Assembly (NCBI RefSeq): GCF_000019185.1
Contig: NC_010334.1
Location: forward strand, 4,650,001 to 4,714,000
Direction of reading: 5' to 3'
Length of the DNA: 64,000 nt
Source of the DNA: Shewanella halifaxensis HAW-EB4
GTDB taxonomy: Bacteria > Pseudomonadota > Gammaproteobacteria > Enterobacterales > Shewanellaceae
This document shows, one piece after another, positions 46,141 to 54,443 of the stretch. Each line of letters starts with the position of its first letter. Within the stretch, counting starts at the first letter, position 1. The notes beneath the pieces were generated by a model, which searched no databases, was not told where the DNA came from, and saw only the letters and a list, made by a program, of their open reading frames with translations. Both the position numbers and the translations under genes were made by a program.

Positions 46141-47310
46141 TTAATTCAACTCACCTAAAACCGCTTGCTCAAACAGTTGTGAATACTGAGCTTGAGTCAA
46201 GGCTATCGGATTTCCCTTGGCCGCAGCATCTTTTGCCGACATCTCACCGATAAGACGTTTATCCCGCAAATCTAGCCCAATTTCCGCCAAGGAGTGCGGT
46301 ATCACCAACTGCTCTCGCAGCTGCAATATCCAATTTAAAAAACCATCAAAGCTTGAGTCTTCAAGTGCTAAATAACGGGCTAGGCGGATGATCCGCGCCT
46401 CAATCGCGTGACGATTTCGCTGTAAAACATAGGGCATTAATATGGCATTGAGTAAGCCGTGATGTTGGTTATACAGCGCACCTAATGTATGCGCGATAGC
46501 ATGCATGCCACCGAGTCCACGCTGAAAACTGGTCGCCCCCATCGTAGAGGCCACCAACATCTGAGTTCTAGCCTCAATATCGTCACCTTTGGCAACAGCC
46601 AAAGGCAGATAGGTTTGAATCAAGCGGATCCCCTCCAGCGCAATGCCCTCCGCCATCGGATGATAAGATGGCGCGCAGTAGGCTTCGAGATTATGCGATA
46701 AAGCATCGAAACCCGTGGCAGCAGTCATATTTGCCGGCAAACCAGTGGTCAATCGAGGGTCGAGCAGCACACTTGCGGGCAGCATTTGCGGGTGAAATAT
46801 AATCCGCTTAATAGCATGGGCGCCCTTAGTATCGGTGATCACCGCGGCCCGCCCAACTTCAGAGCCAGTACCTGCGGTGGTCGGCACTGCAACAACAGGG
46901 ATTATTAAACTTGCATCGATGCGAGTCCAGTTATTGCCACAGTCTTCGGCCTCCCACAGTGAAATAGATTGCTTCGCTATCATGGCAATGGCTTTTGCGG
47001 CATCGATACTCGAGCCACCACCTAAAGCTACGACACCATCAAAGCGGCCTTGGTTAAAGACCTGCACTCCAGCAAGAACATCTTCATCTGTCGGGTTAGT
47101 CCGAATATCACAAAATAACTCAACGCTTAATCCTGCCAGAGTGCAGTATTGCATCGCCTCACTCACCATAGGCATAGTCGCCAAACAGGGATCGCTTACC
47201 AGCAATACCTTCGTCATCTGCAGCGCCTTACAACGCTCGCCAAGCAGGTTTAGGCAACCATCACCGACGGTAATAGCAGTGGGGAAATGCCAATTTGCCT
47301 GTAATTCCAT
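46141..47310 (-). CDS. Iron-containing alcohol dehydrogenase
   Basis: A 389-residue group III alcohol dehydrogenase. The NAD-binding GGGSSIDAAKAIA motif (about 96) and the metal-binding signatures FDALSHNLEAYCAPSYHPMA and GGMHAIAHTLGALYNQHHG (Asp and three His) are intact. Length is typical (380–390). It follows the aldehyde dehydrogenase by 46 bases and precedes the amidotransferase by 71. The alcohol is probably a gamma-glutamylated amino alcohol if the operon reading is right. Confidence 0.93.
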   Translation of the reverse strand: MELQANWHFPTAITVGDGCLNLLGERCKALQMTKVLLVSDPCLATMPMVSEAMQYCTLAGLSVELFCDIRTNPTDEDVLAGVQVFNQGRFDGVVALGGGSSIDAAKAIAMIAKQSISLWEAEDCGNNWTRIDASLIIPVVAVPTTAGTGSEVGRAAVITDTKGAHAIKRIIFHPQMLPASVLLDPRLTTGLPANMTAATGFDALSHNLEAYCAPSYHPMAEGIALEGIRLIQTYLPLAVAKGDDIEARTQMLVASTMGATSFQRGLGGMHAIAHTLGALYNQHHGLLNAILMPYVLQRNRHAIEARIIRLARYLALEDSSFDGFLNWILQLREQLVIPHSLAEIGLDLRDKRLIGEMSAKDAAAKGNPIALTQAQYSQLFEQAVLGELN

Positions 47311-47356
47311 TGATGGCTCCTAAGGTATTGCCGCAATGCACCCAACGGCAGTGAAT

Positions 47357-48772
47357 TTAATTATGTTTGATATGAAATGACTTGGGCCGAGTCAGCTGCT
47401 CAAAACCTAACTGAGATAAACTACAGCCTCGCCCAGATTGCTTGATGCCTGTCCATGCCAAGGCAGGATCGAGATAGTCACAGCGATTGAGAAAAAGAGT
47501 GCCAGTTTCAACACGCTCCCCCAGTGCTAACCCAGCCTCTATATCTTGAGTGAAGATACTGGCCGTTAGGCCAAAATCACTGTCATTCATCAACGCAATA
47601 GCCTGATTATCATCGCTGACCTTCATCACTCCCACCACAGGTCCAAATGACTCTTGTGTCATGACCCGCATAGTGTGGTCGACCCGTGTCATTATTTGCG
47701 GGGCAAGGTAAGTCGTACCTTTTTGGCTTAAGGGAAATAACGCTTCATCAATATGCGCCTTCGCGCCCTGCTCGATGGCCTCAGCAATTTGCTCGCGAAC
47801 AAAATCGGCTGCAGAGCTGCGCACCAAAGGCCCTAGGGTGGTATCGAGTTCATCTGAGCGTCCCAACCGATATTGCAGGGTCAATGCCACCGCTTTAGCC
47901 ACAAATTGATCATATACATTGGCATGAACATAAATTCGCTCGACGGCGCAGCATGACTGTCCAGAGTTAAAAAATGCGCCATCGACCAAGGCTGCCACCG
48001 CGCTATCGATGTTGGCATCGGCGCGGACATAGGCAGGATCTTTGCCACCCAACTCTAAACCAACACCAATAAAACGACCTGCCGCAGCCACTTCGACCTT
48101 GCTTCCCCCATCGACAGAACCGGTAAATGCCAAATAATTAATCAGCTTATGCCGGATCAGTTTCACTGTATTAACATGACTCAAGTGCAAATATTGGAAT
48201 ACACCTTCAGGCAATCCGGCTCCCCGAAAGGCTTGATAAAGCCGCTCAGCACATAAAGGGGTCTGCGCTGAGTGCTTCAATATCACACAATTACCTGCAA
48301 GTAAGGCGGGAATAATGGCATTAATGGCGGTTAAATAGGGATAGTTCCAGGGGGCAATAACCAAAACCACCCCCAGAGGCTCGCGTTTAATAAACCGAGT
48401 AAAGCCAGGTTTATCTTCTAGCCTGAGTGTCGCTAAGGCCTCCTCACAAATACCTATCATGTACTCACTGCGCTCAGCCACACCCACCAGCTCACTGGCA
48501 CAATAGCGGATGGGTCGTCCCATCATCCAACTCAGCTCTTGGGCTATCTCATCTTTTTGGCTGCACAGTAGTTCAATGGCCTGCTGACATAGGGCTTTAC
48601 GCTCAGCCAGAGGGACATTCTTCCAGCTTGCCGTGCCACCGTTAAAAGCATTTGCGGCCTTTGTTAGACAGGCATAAGCCTGCTGTTCGCTTGCCAGAGA
48701 TCGGCTCACATACACTCGGCCATCGATGGGTGATATGGTATCTTGCTGTGAGAATTCCATAAATAACGCCAC
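47357..48772 (-). CDS. NAD(P)-dependent aldehyde dehydrogenase
   Basis: A 471-residue ALDH-superfamily enzyme oxidising an aldehyde to the acid. Conserved parts are APWNYPYLTAINAIIPALLA, the catalytic Glu in GLELGGKDPAYV, the catalytic Cys in NSGQSCCAVERIYV and the C-terminal SGRGCSLSQLGFEQLTRPKS. Methionine 1 or 5 may be the start. It lies 42 bases after the glutamine-synthetase-family gene. By analogy with PuuC it could oxidise a gamma-glutamylamino aldehyde. Confidence 0.94.
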   Translation of the reverse strand: MALFMEFSQQDTISPIDGRVYVSRSLASEQQAYACLTKAANAFNGGTASWKNVPLAERKALCQQAIELLCSQKDEIAQELSWMMGRPIRYCASELVGVAERSEYMIGICEEALATLRLEDKPGFTRFIKREPLGVVLVIAPWNYPYLTAINAIIPALLAGNCVILKHSAQTPLCAERLYQAFRGAGLPEGVFQYLHLSHVNTVKLIRHKLINYLAFTGSVDGGSKVEVAAAGRFIGVGLELGGKDPAYVRADANIDSAVAALVDGAFFNSGQSCCAVERIYVHANVYDQFVAKAVALTLQYRLGRSDELDTTLGPLVRSSAADFVREQIAEAIEQGAKAHIDEALFPLSQKGTTYLAPQIMTRVDHTMRVMTQESFGPVVGVMKVSDDNQAIALMNDSDFGLTASIFTQDIEAGLALGERVETGTLFLNRCDYLDPALAWTGIKQSGRGCSLSQLGFEQLTRPKSFHIKHN

Positions 48773-48814
48773 TCCTTGCTATATCATCTGCGTTAGCTAG
48801 CAGATTAAATCGAA

Positions 48815-50182
48815 TTAGATAATTTCGAAGTAACGCTGCATCTCCCAATCGCTGACATGCTTTCTAAACTCCCGTTCTTCCCATTCTCGGCTGATGGCAA
48901 AGTGCTCCACAAACGGCTCTCCGAAACACTGCTTCGCCGCTTTTGAGCCCCTAAAACGCTGCGCAGCGTCCCATAGGGTGCAAGGCAGCGCGAGCGATTC
49001 GTCATGGGTTTGTTCATAGGCATTCCCTTTGACCTGAGCTTGAGGTGTTAATTGATGCTCGATGCCGTATAAGCCGCTGGCCAAAGCAGCCGCGAGTGCT
49101 AAGTAAGGGTTGGCATCGGCAGCGCCTAGACGATACTCCACCCGCTGAGATTGAGCCGTCCCCGGGATCACTCTCAGTGCAGTCGTTCTGTTTTCAACTC
49201 CCCAGGTGGCATCGGTGGGAGCCCAGAACCCTGGGATCATGCGAGAATAACTATTGATGGTTGGCGCTATCATACACAGAAACTCTGGCATCAATTGTTG
49301 CTGACCGGCAATGAAATGGCGCTGGATTTGACTCATATTATGGAGCTTACTGGGGTCGAAAAAGGCGGAGCTGCCATCTTTGTTTTGCAAAGATAGGTGT
49401 ATATGGCCACTCTGCCCCGGATAATCAGCCGACCACTTCGCCATAAACGTCGCTATTAAGTCACGTTGCTGTGCCAACACCTTCATAAAGGTCTTAAACA
49501 ATGCACCTTTATCTGCCGCCGCTTCCGCACAATCAACCGCAATAGCCGCTTCAATCACGCCCGGGCCAGTCTCAGAGTGGATCCCTTCGATTGGAAAATC
49601 CATTAACTCAGACATGGCTAAAATTGCTTGATATAAATCGGCGTGTACCGAATTTCGGATCATCGAATAACCAAACCAGTCGGGTGTAATGGTCTCTAAG
49701 TTGCGGTAGTTTTTTTCACGAATAGAGTGAGGCGTTTCATTAAATAGGAAGAACTCATATTCGAGCGCGGCAAAGGCGTTAAAGCCCATCTGTTCGGCTT
49801 TTTCAATCACTCGCCTTAAGGTGCCACGGGGACAAATCGCTTCAGCCTCTTCGGCAAATTCGGCGATAAATAGTAGCATCCCCTCTTCACCTATTACCTC
49901 GCGACAGGTGTGGGGCAAGATCCTCACGGGAGCATCGGGGTAACCTGTGTGCCAGCCCGTATAGCGGGCATTATCATAGAGCTGATCTTTAACATCCCAG
50001 CCCAACACCACATCGCAAAAGGAAAAACCCTTCTCTAGCGAAGCAAAAAACTTCAATTTGGACATATACTTGCCGCGCATGATGCCATCATTGTCAAATA
50101 GGCCTACTTTAACGTGGCTTAATCCACGCTCTTCGACGATAGCGATGGCATCGCTTATGCTATTAACCTGTCTCGCTTGCAT
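48815..50182 (-). CDS. Glutamine synthetase-family ligase (gamma-glutamylamine synthetase-like)
   Basis: A 455-residue ATP-dependent ligase of the GS fold. The catalytic segments are present: FAALEYEFFLF, GQSGHIHLSLQNK, INSYSRMIPG, ENRTTALRVI and YRLGAADANPYLAL. It is shorter than GlnA (about 469), and I do not find the adenylylation loop near the C terminus, which fits PuuA/GlnA3/GlnA4-type enzymes that glutamylate amines rather than ammonia. GGGAAG lies upstream of ATG 50182. It heads the operon with ALDH, Fe-ADH and amidotransferase genes, which makes an amine or amino-alcohol substrate likely. Confidence 0.9.
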   Translation of the reverse strand: MQARQVNSISDAIAIVEERGLSHVKVGLFDNDGIMRGKYMSKLKFFASLEKGFSFCDVVLGWDVKDQLYDNARYTGWHTGYPDAPVRILPHTCREVIGEEGMLLFIAEFAEEAEAICPRGTLRRVIEKAEQMGFNAFAALEYEFFLFNETPHSIREKNYRNLETITPDWFGYSMIRNSVHADLYQAILAMSELMDFPIEGIHSETGPGVIEAAIAVDCAEAAADKGALFKTFMKVLAQQRDLIATFMAKWSADYPGQSGHIHLSLQNKDGSSAFFDPSKLHNMSQIQRHFIAGQQQLMPEFLCMIAPTINSYSRMIPGFWAPTDATWGVENRTTALRVIPGTAQSQRVEYRLGAADANPYLALAAALASGLYGIEHQLTPQAQVKGNAYEQTHDESLALPCTLWDAAQRFRGSKAAKQCFGEPFVEHFAISREWEEREFRKHVSDWEMQRYFEII

Positions 50183-50597
50183 GTTTTGCTTCCCTATTTT
50201 TTACCTCGAGAGTATGAGTCAATCTCAAGGGCTGAGGTCACTCTCAGGCATCCGTTTTATCTTGTAGAAGTAATCAGTTATTAAAAAATCTTATATTAAG
50301 TATTAGTCTAATTTCACTCGACTGCCAGTGCGTGATAACTCAGAGATTATCATCATACCCATTGTGGTAGGCTCAGCTATTGAGGGGAGGTTTTGCTCAT
50401 ATTGGTTATTGCAGGATCGATATGCCGACTCAAAACGAGGAAAATAAAGGTTGAGACATGATTGGTATGAGATGTCAGTAGGAATCGCCCAAATGCAAGC
50501 AACTCAGCTCTAGTATCAAGCAGAAGGGAGCAGTGTAAGCATTAATCAGGCTAGCACTTAATTTTAAGGCTAACCATGATTAAGACGATGATGGGGA
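50183..50597. other. Non-coding gap upstream of the gamma-glutamyl operon
   Basis: These 415 bases separate two minus-strand genes. The right-hand part lies after the small membrane-protein gene and the left-hand part should hold the promoter of the ligase operon. I see no convincing ORF, RNA gene, strong terminator or recognised operator. Confidence 0.5.
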
Positions 50598-50849
50598 TTA
50601 TTCAGGTGCGAGTTCGCCGCTATGACGGTTGCGATAAATTTTTAGTAAGTGGTAAACATTGATACAGGCCACGAATGCATTCATACCGGCCACAGGCCAT
50701 GCTTCAATAGATGCACCGTAAATCACAAATAGCGAACATCCTGTAAAGTTAAGACATCTCAACCAAATAATGTCTTTCATCATAAGTGAAATCGCTACCA
50801 TCACTGATGCGGCATAACCGATGATCTCAATAGTATTAACAGCTTCCAT
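50598..50849 (-). CDS. Small inner-membrane protein, YgjV-like
   Basis: An 83-residue protein with about three membrane segments (IEIIGYAASVMVAISLMM, LNFTGCSLFVIYGASIEAW, AGMNAFVACINVYHLLKIY) and a charged C-terminal tail. The GYAASVxVAISLxM and CLNFTGCSLFVIYG patterns recall the YgjV/PnuC-like small membrane proteins. I do not recognise a specific function. A GC-rich structured leader precedes the ATG. It might be a channel or transporter half, but that is speculation. Confidence 0.7.
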   Translation of the reverse strand: MEAVNTIEIIGYAASVMVAISLMMKDIIWLRCLNFTGCSLFVIYGASIEAWPVAGMNAFVACINVYHLLKIYRNRHSGELAPE

Positions 50850-50925
50850 AAGGCACCTTTTTTAGGCCCTATGCCTTCCTTAAGCTAGCCGGGGGATCCT
50901 TGCCCCTAAAGCGGGTAAATTAAAG
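50850..50925 (-). promoter_or_regulatory. Structured 5' leader of the YgjV-like gene
   Basis: On the minus strand GGGGCAAGGATCCCC forms a hairpin, followed by AAGGCA…TGCCTT, which pairs across the ribosome-binding region immediately before the ATG. Two GC-rich stems in an otherwise AT-rich gap suggest translational control. No known riboswitch class is recognised. Confidence 0.35.
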
Positions 50926-51185
50926 TTTAAGTCAAATTATCTGACAACATGCTAACAAAAAAAGATATAAATGGTAACTAAAAAACGTCATATAATGACT
51001 TAAATCATGATTTAGCGCTTTTATTAACCTACGTGAAGAAATATTACTACAAAGATGTTGAATGCTGTCTTAATAGACAATTGCGTGATTGATAACACTT
51101 TTCTTTTTAAGAATCCCTTATATACTGAGTGCAATTACTTGTTTGCTCGGACTTCTGAGCATCTCTATCTATCAGGAGTGTTCTT
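50926..51185. other. Divergent intergenic region upstream of rraA
   Basis: The rest of the 336-base gap between the YgjV-like gene and rraA is AT-rich and contains the rraA promoter somewhere before AGGAG at 51174. TTGATAACACTTTTC and TATACT around 51098–51126 may be a sigma-70 type pair. No ORF is supported. Confidence 0.35.
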
Positions 51186-51671
51186 ATGGAATACAACACC
51201 TCAGAACTTTGTGACACTTATATCGATGTTGTTGATGTTGTCGAACCCATGTTCAGTAATTTCGGGGGTTGTAACTCTTTTGGCGGCTCGATTAGCACCA
51301 TTAAATGTTTTGAAGATAATGGTCTTATCATTGATGCAGTTCAGGAAGATGGAGAAGGTAAAGTACTATTAATTGATGGTGGTGGATCACTTCGCCGTGC
51401 ACTTCTCGATGCAAGAATTGCAGAAGCTGCTGTAGCGAACAACTGGGAAGGTATCATCGTTTACGGTACTGTACGTGATGTTGATGCACTAGAAGATTTA
51501 GACATCGGTATTCAAGCATTAGCCTCAATCCCTGTAGGTGCTGACAGCAATGCAGTGGGCGAATTAGAGATCCCAGTAAACTTCGGCGGTGTAACTTTCT
51601 TACCTGGTGATCATGTCTATGCTGACAATACGGGTATCATTCTGTCGCCAGAGCCACTAGATATCGACTAA
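51186..51671 (+). CDS. rraA: Ribonuclease E activity regulator RraA
   Basis: A 161-residue homotrimeric protein that binds RNase E and inhibits its activity, changing global mRNA turnover. It aligns with E. coli RraA over the full length: MEYNTSELCDTYIDVV, VVEPMFSNFGGCNSFGG, IPVGADSNAVGE and VNFGGVTFLPGDHVYAD. It was once mis-named MenG. AGGAG precedes the ATG at 7 bases. It has its own terminator. Confidence 0.97.
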   Translation: MEYNTSELCDTYIDVVDVVEPMFSNFGGCNSFGGSISTIKCFEDNGLIIDAVQEDGEGKVLLIDGGGSLRRALLDARIAEAAVANNWEGIIVYGTVRDVDALEDLDIGIQALASIPVGADSNAVGELEIPVNFGGVTFLPGDHVYADNTGIILSPEPLDID

Positions 51672-51701
51672 GTATAGCCATTATAAAGCTTACTAATTAA
51701 G

Positions 51702-51728
51702 AGCCAGTCCTATGTGACTGGCTTTTTT
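51702..51728 (+). terminator. Intrinsic terminator after rraA
   Basis: AGCCAGTC, loop CTATGT, GACTGGCT and six Ts, 30 bases past the rraA stop. Confidence 0.93.
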
Positions 51729-51813
51729 ATTTCCGCTTGTAACACAAGCTTGCAGCCAGAATTTAAGCGCTTAAACTAGGGGTCATATGATGAGTTCACA
51801 ATAAGAATAACAG

Positions 51814-52848
51814 ATGCAGTATTTAAACCTCTTCAGCACCATTAAGCTCTCTAGCCTACTAAATACTCGTGAAGGTGAGACCAAGCTCGGGCAAGCCGTT
51901 AAACTAGCCGACCCCTCACTGAATTTAACAACAAATCTCGTGCAAGCAAAATCGAACGGTGTTCGTTTTGCAATTATAGGTATAGGAGAAGATATCGGCC
52001 CACGCGCCAATCTGGGACGAGGAGGCGCTACCGACGCATTTGATAGCGCCATGGGACAGTTCCTCAATTTACAATCGAATCGATTCTTAACTGGCGAGCA
52101 ATGTCTAGTGCTAGGTCAAATCGATACTCAAGATCTACAACTACCAGCTAGCGCCAATGCAAACTCATTAAGAAACAATGTCGAACAACTAGACCAGCGG
52201 GTTATTCAGCTACTAACCAAGGTATTTTGTGCGGGACTTGAACCTATCGTCATCGGAGGCGGGCATAACAATGCCTATGGATTGTTAATGGCAGCAAAAG
52301 GTGCCTTCAAGCGTCCAGTCGCTGCGGTGAATATGGACCCACACTCAGACTTTAGGCCCAAAGAAGGTAGGCATAGCGGTAATGGTTTTAGCTATGCTGC
52401 GGCCTCAGGTGCATTGGGCTACTATCATGTGCTGGGTTTACACGAGCTTAAAAATAGCGAAACGACACTCGAGCAGCTAAAAGCCTTTGGCGGCCACTGG
52501 CATAGTATGCAGCAGATCTGGGTGCGACGTGAGCTTAGCCTAGAAACCGCTCTCAAAAGTATCGCGAAATCTCTGAATAATACTCAGCTTCCTGTTGCGA
52601 TTGAACTCGATTTGGATGCCATAACGAACATGCCAAGCAGTGCCTCAACAGCAGCAGGCGTGCCGCTATTAGATGCTTTATTCTATGTCAGTTATATCGC
52701 TAAACATTGTCCTGCAGCTTATCTACACCTAGCTGAAGCTGCGCCAAGCTGTCATGTTTCTGGAGCGCCTGCAGGCCACCGCGAAACAGGTCAAAGCATC
52801 AGTGAACTCATCTACTCCTACATCAGTGGGCGCATAAATGCACTATGA
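51814..52848 (+). CDS. Arginase/formimidoylglutamase-family hydrolase
   Basis: A 344-residue enzyme of the ureohydrolase fold. Metal-binding motifs are GGGHNNAYG (about 149), NMDPHSDFRP (about 175) and ELDLDAITNM (about 267). GGGHN and DPHSD, rather than GGDHS and DAHxD, place it near formimidoylglutamase/HutG-like proteins, which release formamide from formiminoglutamate. No other hut gene is nearby, so the substrate is open. It is a single-gene unit between the rraA terminator and ubiE. Confidence 0.82.
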   Translation: MQYLNLFSTIKLSSLLNTREGETKLGQAVKLADPSLNLTTNLVQAKSNGVRFAIIGIGEDIGPRANLGRGGATDAFDSAMGQFLNLQSNRFLTGEQCLVLGQIDTQDLQLPASANANSLRNNVEQLDQRVIQLLTKVFCAGLEPIVIGGGHNNAYGLLMAAKGAFKRPVAAVNMDPHSDFRPKEGRHSGNGFSYAAASGALGYYHVLGLHELKNSETTLEQLKAFGGHWHSMQQIWVRRELSLETALKSIAKSLNNTQLPVAIELDLDAITNMPSSASTAAGVPLLDALFYVSYIAKHCPAAYLHLAEAAPSCHVSGAPAGHRETGQSISELIYSYISGRINAL

Positions 52849-53052
52849 GCATTAATAATTATTCAACAATTACAAATAGTGTGTTGTAATGCGCAGTCAA
52901 TTTTGCGATAGCCCGCGTAACCACTCATTTTCTTATTATCGTAAAGCAGATAGCTAACATTCGTCACAGAGTGATAGATGAAAGATTCAGCAATCTGCTC
53001 CGATGGCTTACAATCGCACCAATTTAATTGCTAACGTTATAGGAACAGATAG

Positions 53053-53808
53053 ATGTCAGAGGACACTTCAAACAGCACTCACTTCGGTTACAAAACGATT
53101 GAAGCTGAAAAGAAAGCCGACTTGGTTGCTGGCGTATTCCATTCTGTCGCGGCAAAATACGACATTATGAATGACGTTATGTCTTTCGGTATCCACCGTA
53201 TGTGGAAACGCTTCACTATCGAAAGTGCAGGTGCTCGTCCAGGTATGAAGGTATTAGATCTTGCCGGTGGTACAGGTGATTTAACCGCTAAGTTCTCCCG
53301 CATTATCGGCGATACCGGCCAAGTTACGTTAGCCGACATTAACGACTCAATGCTTAAAGTCGGTCGTGAAAAGTTACGCGATAAAGGCATTGTAGGTAAC
53401 GTCAACTACGTTCAAGCAAATGCCGAGGCTCTGCCTTTTCCTGACAACCACTTTGATATTATCACTATCGCCTTTGGCCTACGCAATGTGACCGATAAAG
53501 ATGCAGCTATTGCATCAATGCTACGTGTATTAAAACCAGGCGGAAAACTGCTAGTACTTGAGTTCTCCAAACCTCAGCACGATATCATGCGCAAAGTGTA
53601 CGATTTATATAGCTTCAAAGTATTGCCTAAAATGGGTTCTTTGATCACCAAAGATGCTGACAGCTACGAGTATCTTGCAGAATCAATCCGTATGCATCCA
53701 GACCAAGATACTTTAAAGCAGATGATGGAAGATGCAGGCTTTGAGCAAGTCAACTACACCAATATGACTGACGGTATTGTTGCCTTACATAAGGGTTACA
53801 AATTCTGA
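53053..53808 (+). CDS. ubiE: Ubiquinone/menaquinone C-methyltransferase UbiE
   Basis: A 251-residue SAM-dependent methyltransferase acting in both ubiquinone and menaquinone synthesis, both of which matter for Shewanella respiration. SAM-binding motif I is VLDLAGGTGDLT (about 73). YDIMNDVMSFGIHRMWKR and ITIAFGLRNVTDK are UbiE signatures. Length equals E. coli UbiE (251). It heads ubiE-ubiJ-ubiB, with an 11-base gap to ubiJ. Confidence 0.98.
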   Translation: MSEDTSNSTHFGYKTIEAEKKADLVAGVFHSVAAKYDIMNDVMSFGIHRMWKRFTIESAGARPGMKVLDLAGGTGDLTAKFSRIIGDTGQVTLADINDSMLKVGREKLRDKGIVGNVNYVQANAEALPFPDNHFDIITIAFGLRNVTDKDAAIASMLRVLKPGGKLLVLEFSKPQHDIMRKVYDLYSFKVLPKMGSLITKDADSYEYLAESIRMHPDQDTLKQMMEDAGFEQVNYTNMTDGIVALHKGYKF

Positions 53809-53819
53809 TAGGACTCACT

Positions 53820-54443
53820 ATGTCTCGTGACTTGTCATTATTGGCCTGCACCGCGATAGAGGTCAGTTTAAACAAACTGATCTCACAATCTCCTGAAGAC
53901 TACGCTAAATTGCGTAGCCTTCAAGGCAAAGTGTTATGCATTCAACTCTCACAGCTCAGTTGGCCGCTTTACTTTTTGTTTGCTAAAGAGATCCTAGTGT
54001 TCTCTCGCTATGAAGGTGAAGTCACGACTAAAGTGAATGCCGATGTCACTACACTTTATCAGCTGAGTGAAGGCGCAAATCTTACCGAGTTGATTAAGCA
54101 AGATAGGCTCAGCCTTGAAGGTGACTTAAGCCTATTACAGACATTCAGCCATTATATGCAACAGGTTGAAGTCGACTTATCTGAGCCCCTTTCACGCTAC
54201 ATTGGCGATGCTCCGACCCATTTTATTCAACAGAGCCTCACGCAAGCCAAGCAAGATGTCACTAGCGTACTACGTAAGACCCGCTCACACCTTGGCCAGC
54301 TCACCATCGAAGAATATAGACTCGCTCCCCATAAGCTCGAATTTATCTATTTAACGGATAAAATCGACGACTTAGCCGCCGATGTTGAGGCGACAGCAAC
54401 ACGGATAGATCAGCTTATCAATAGGGTAAAAACCAAACCATGA
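53820..54443 (+). CDS. ubiJ: Ubiquinone biosynthesis accessory factor UbiJ
   Basis: A 207-residue SCP2-domain lipid-binding protein (formerly YigP). It acts with UbiK in the soluble Ubi complex that handles ubiquinone intermediates. The SCP2-like fold spans about 15–115, and a C-terminal helical region (about 160–205) is predicted to form a coiled coil. Its stop overlaps the ubiB start by four bases (ATGA). Position between ubiE and ubiB is diagnostic. Confidence 0.94.
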   Translation: MSRDLSLLACTAIEVSLNKLISQSPEDYAKLRSLQGKVLCIQLSQLSWPLYFLFAKEILVFSRYEGEVTTKVNADVTTLYQLSEGANLTELIKQDRLSLEGDLSLLQTFSHYMQQVEVDLSEPLSRYIGDAPTHFIQQSLTQAKQDVTSVLRKTRSHLGQLTIEEYRLAPHKLEFIYLTDKIDDLAADVEATATRIDQLINRVKTKP

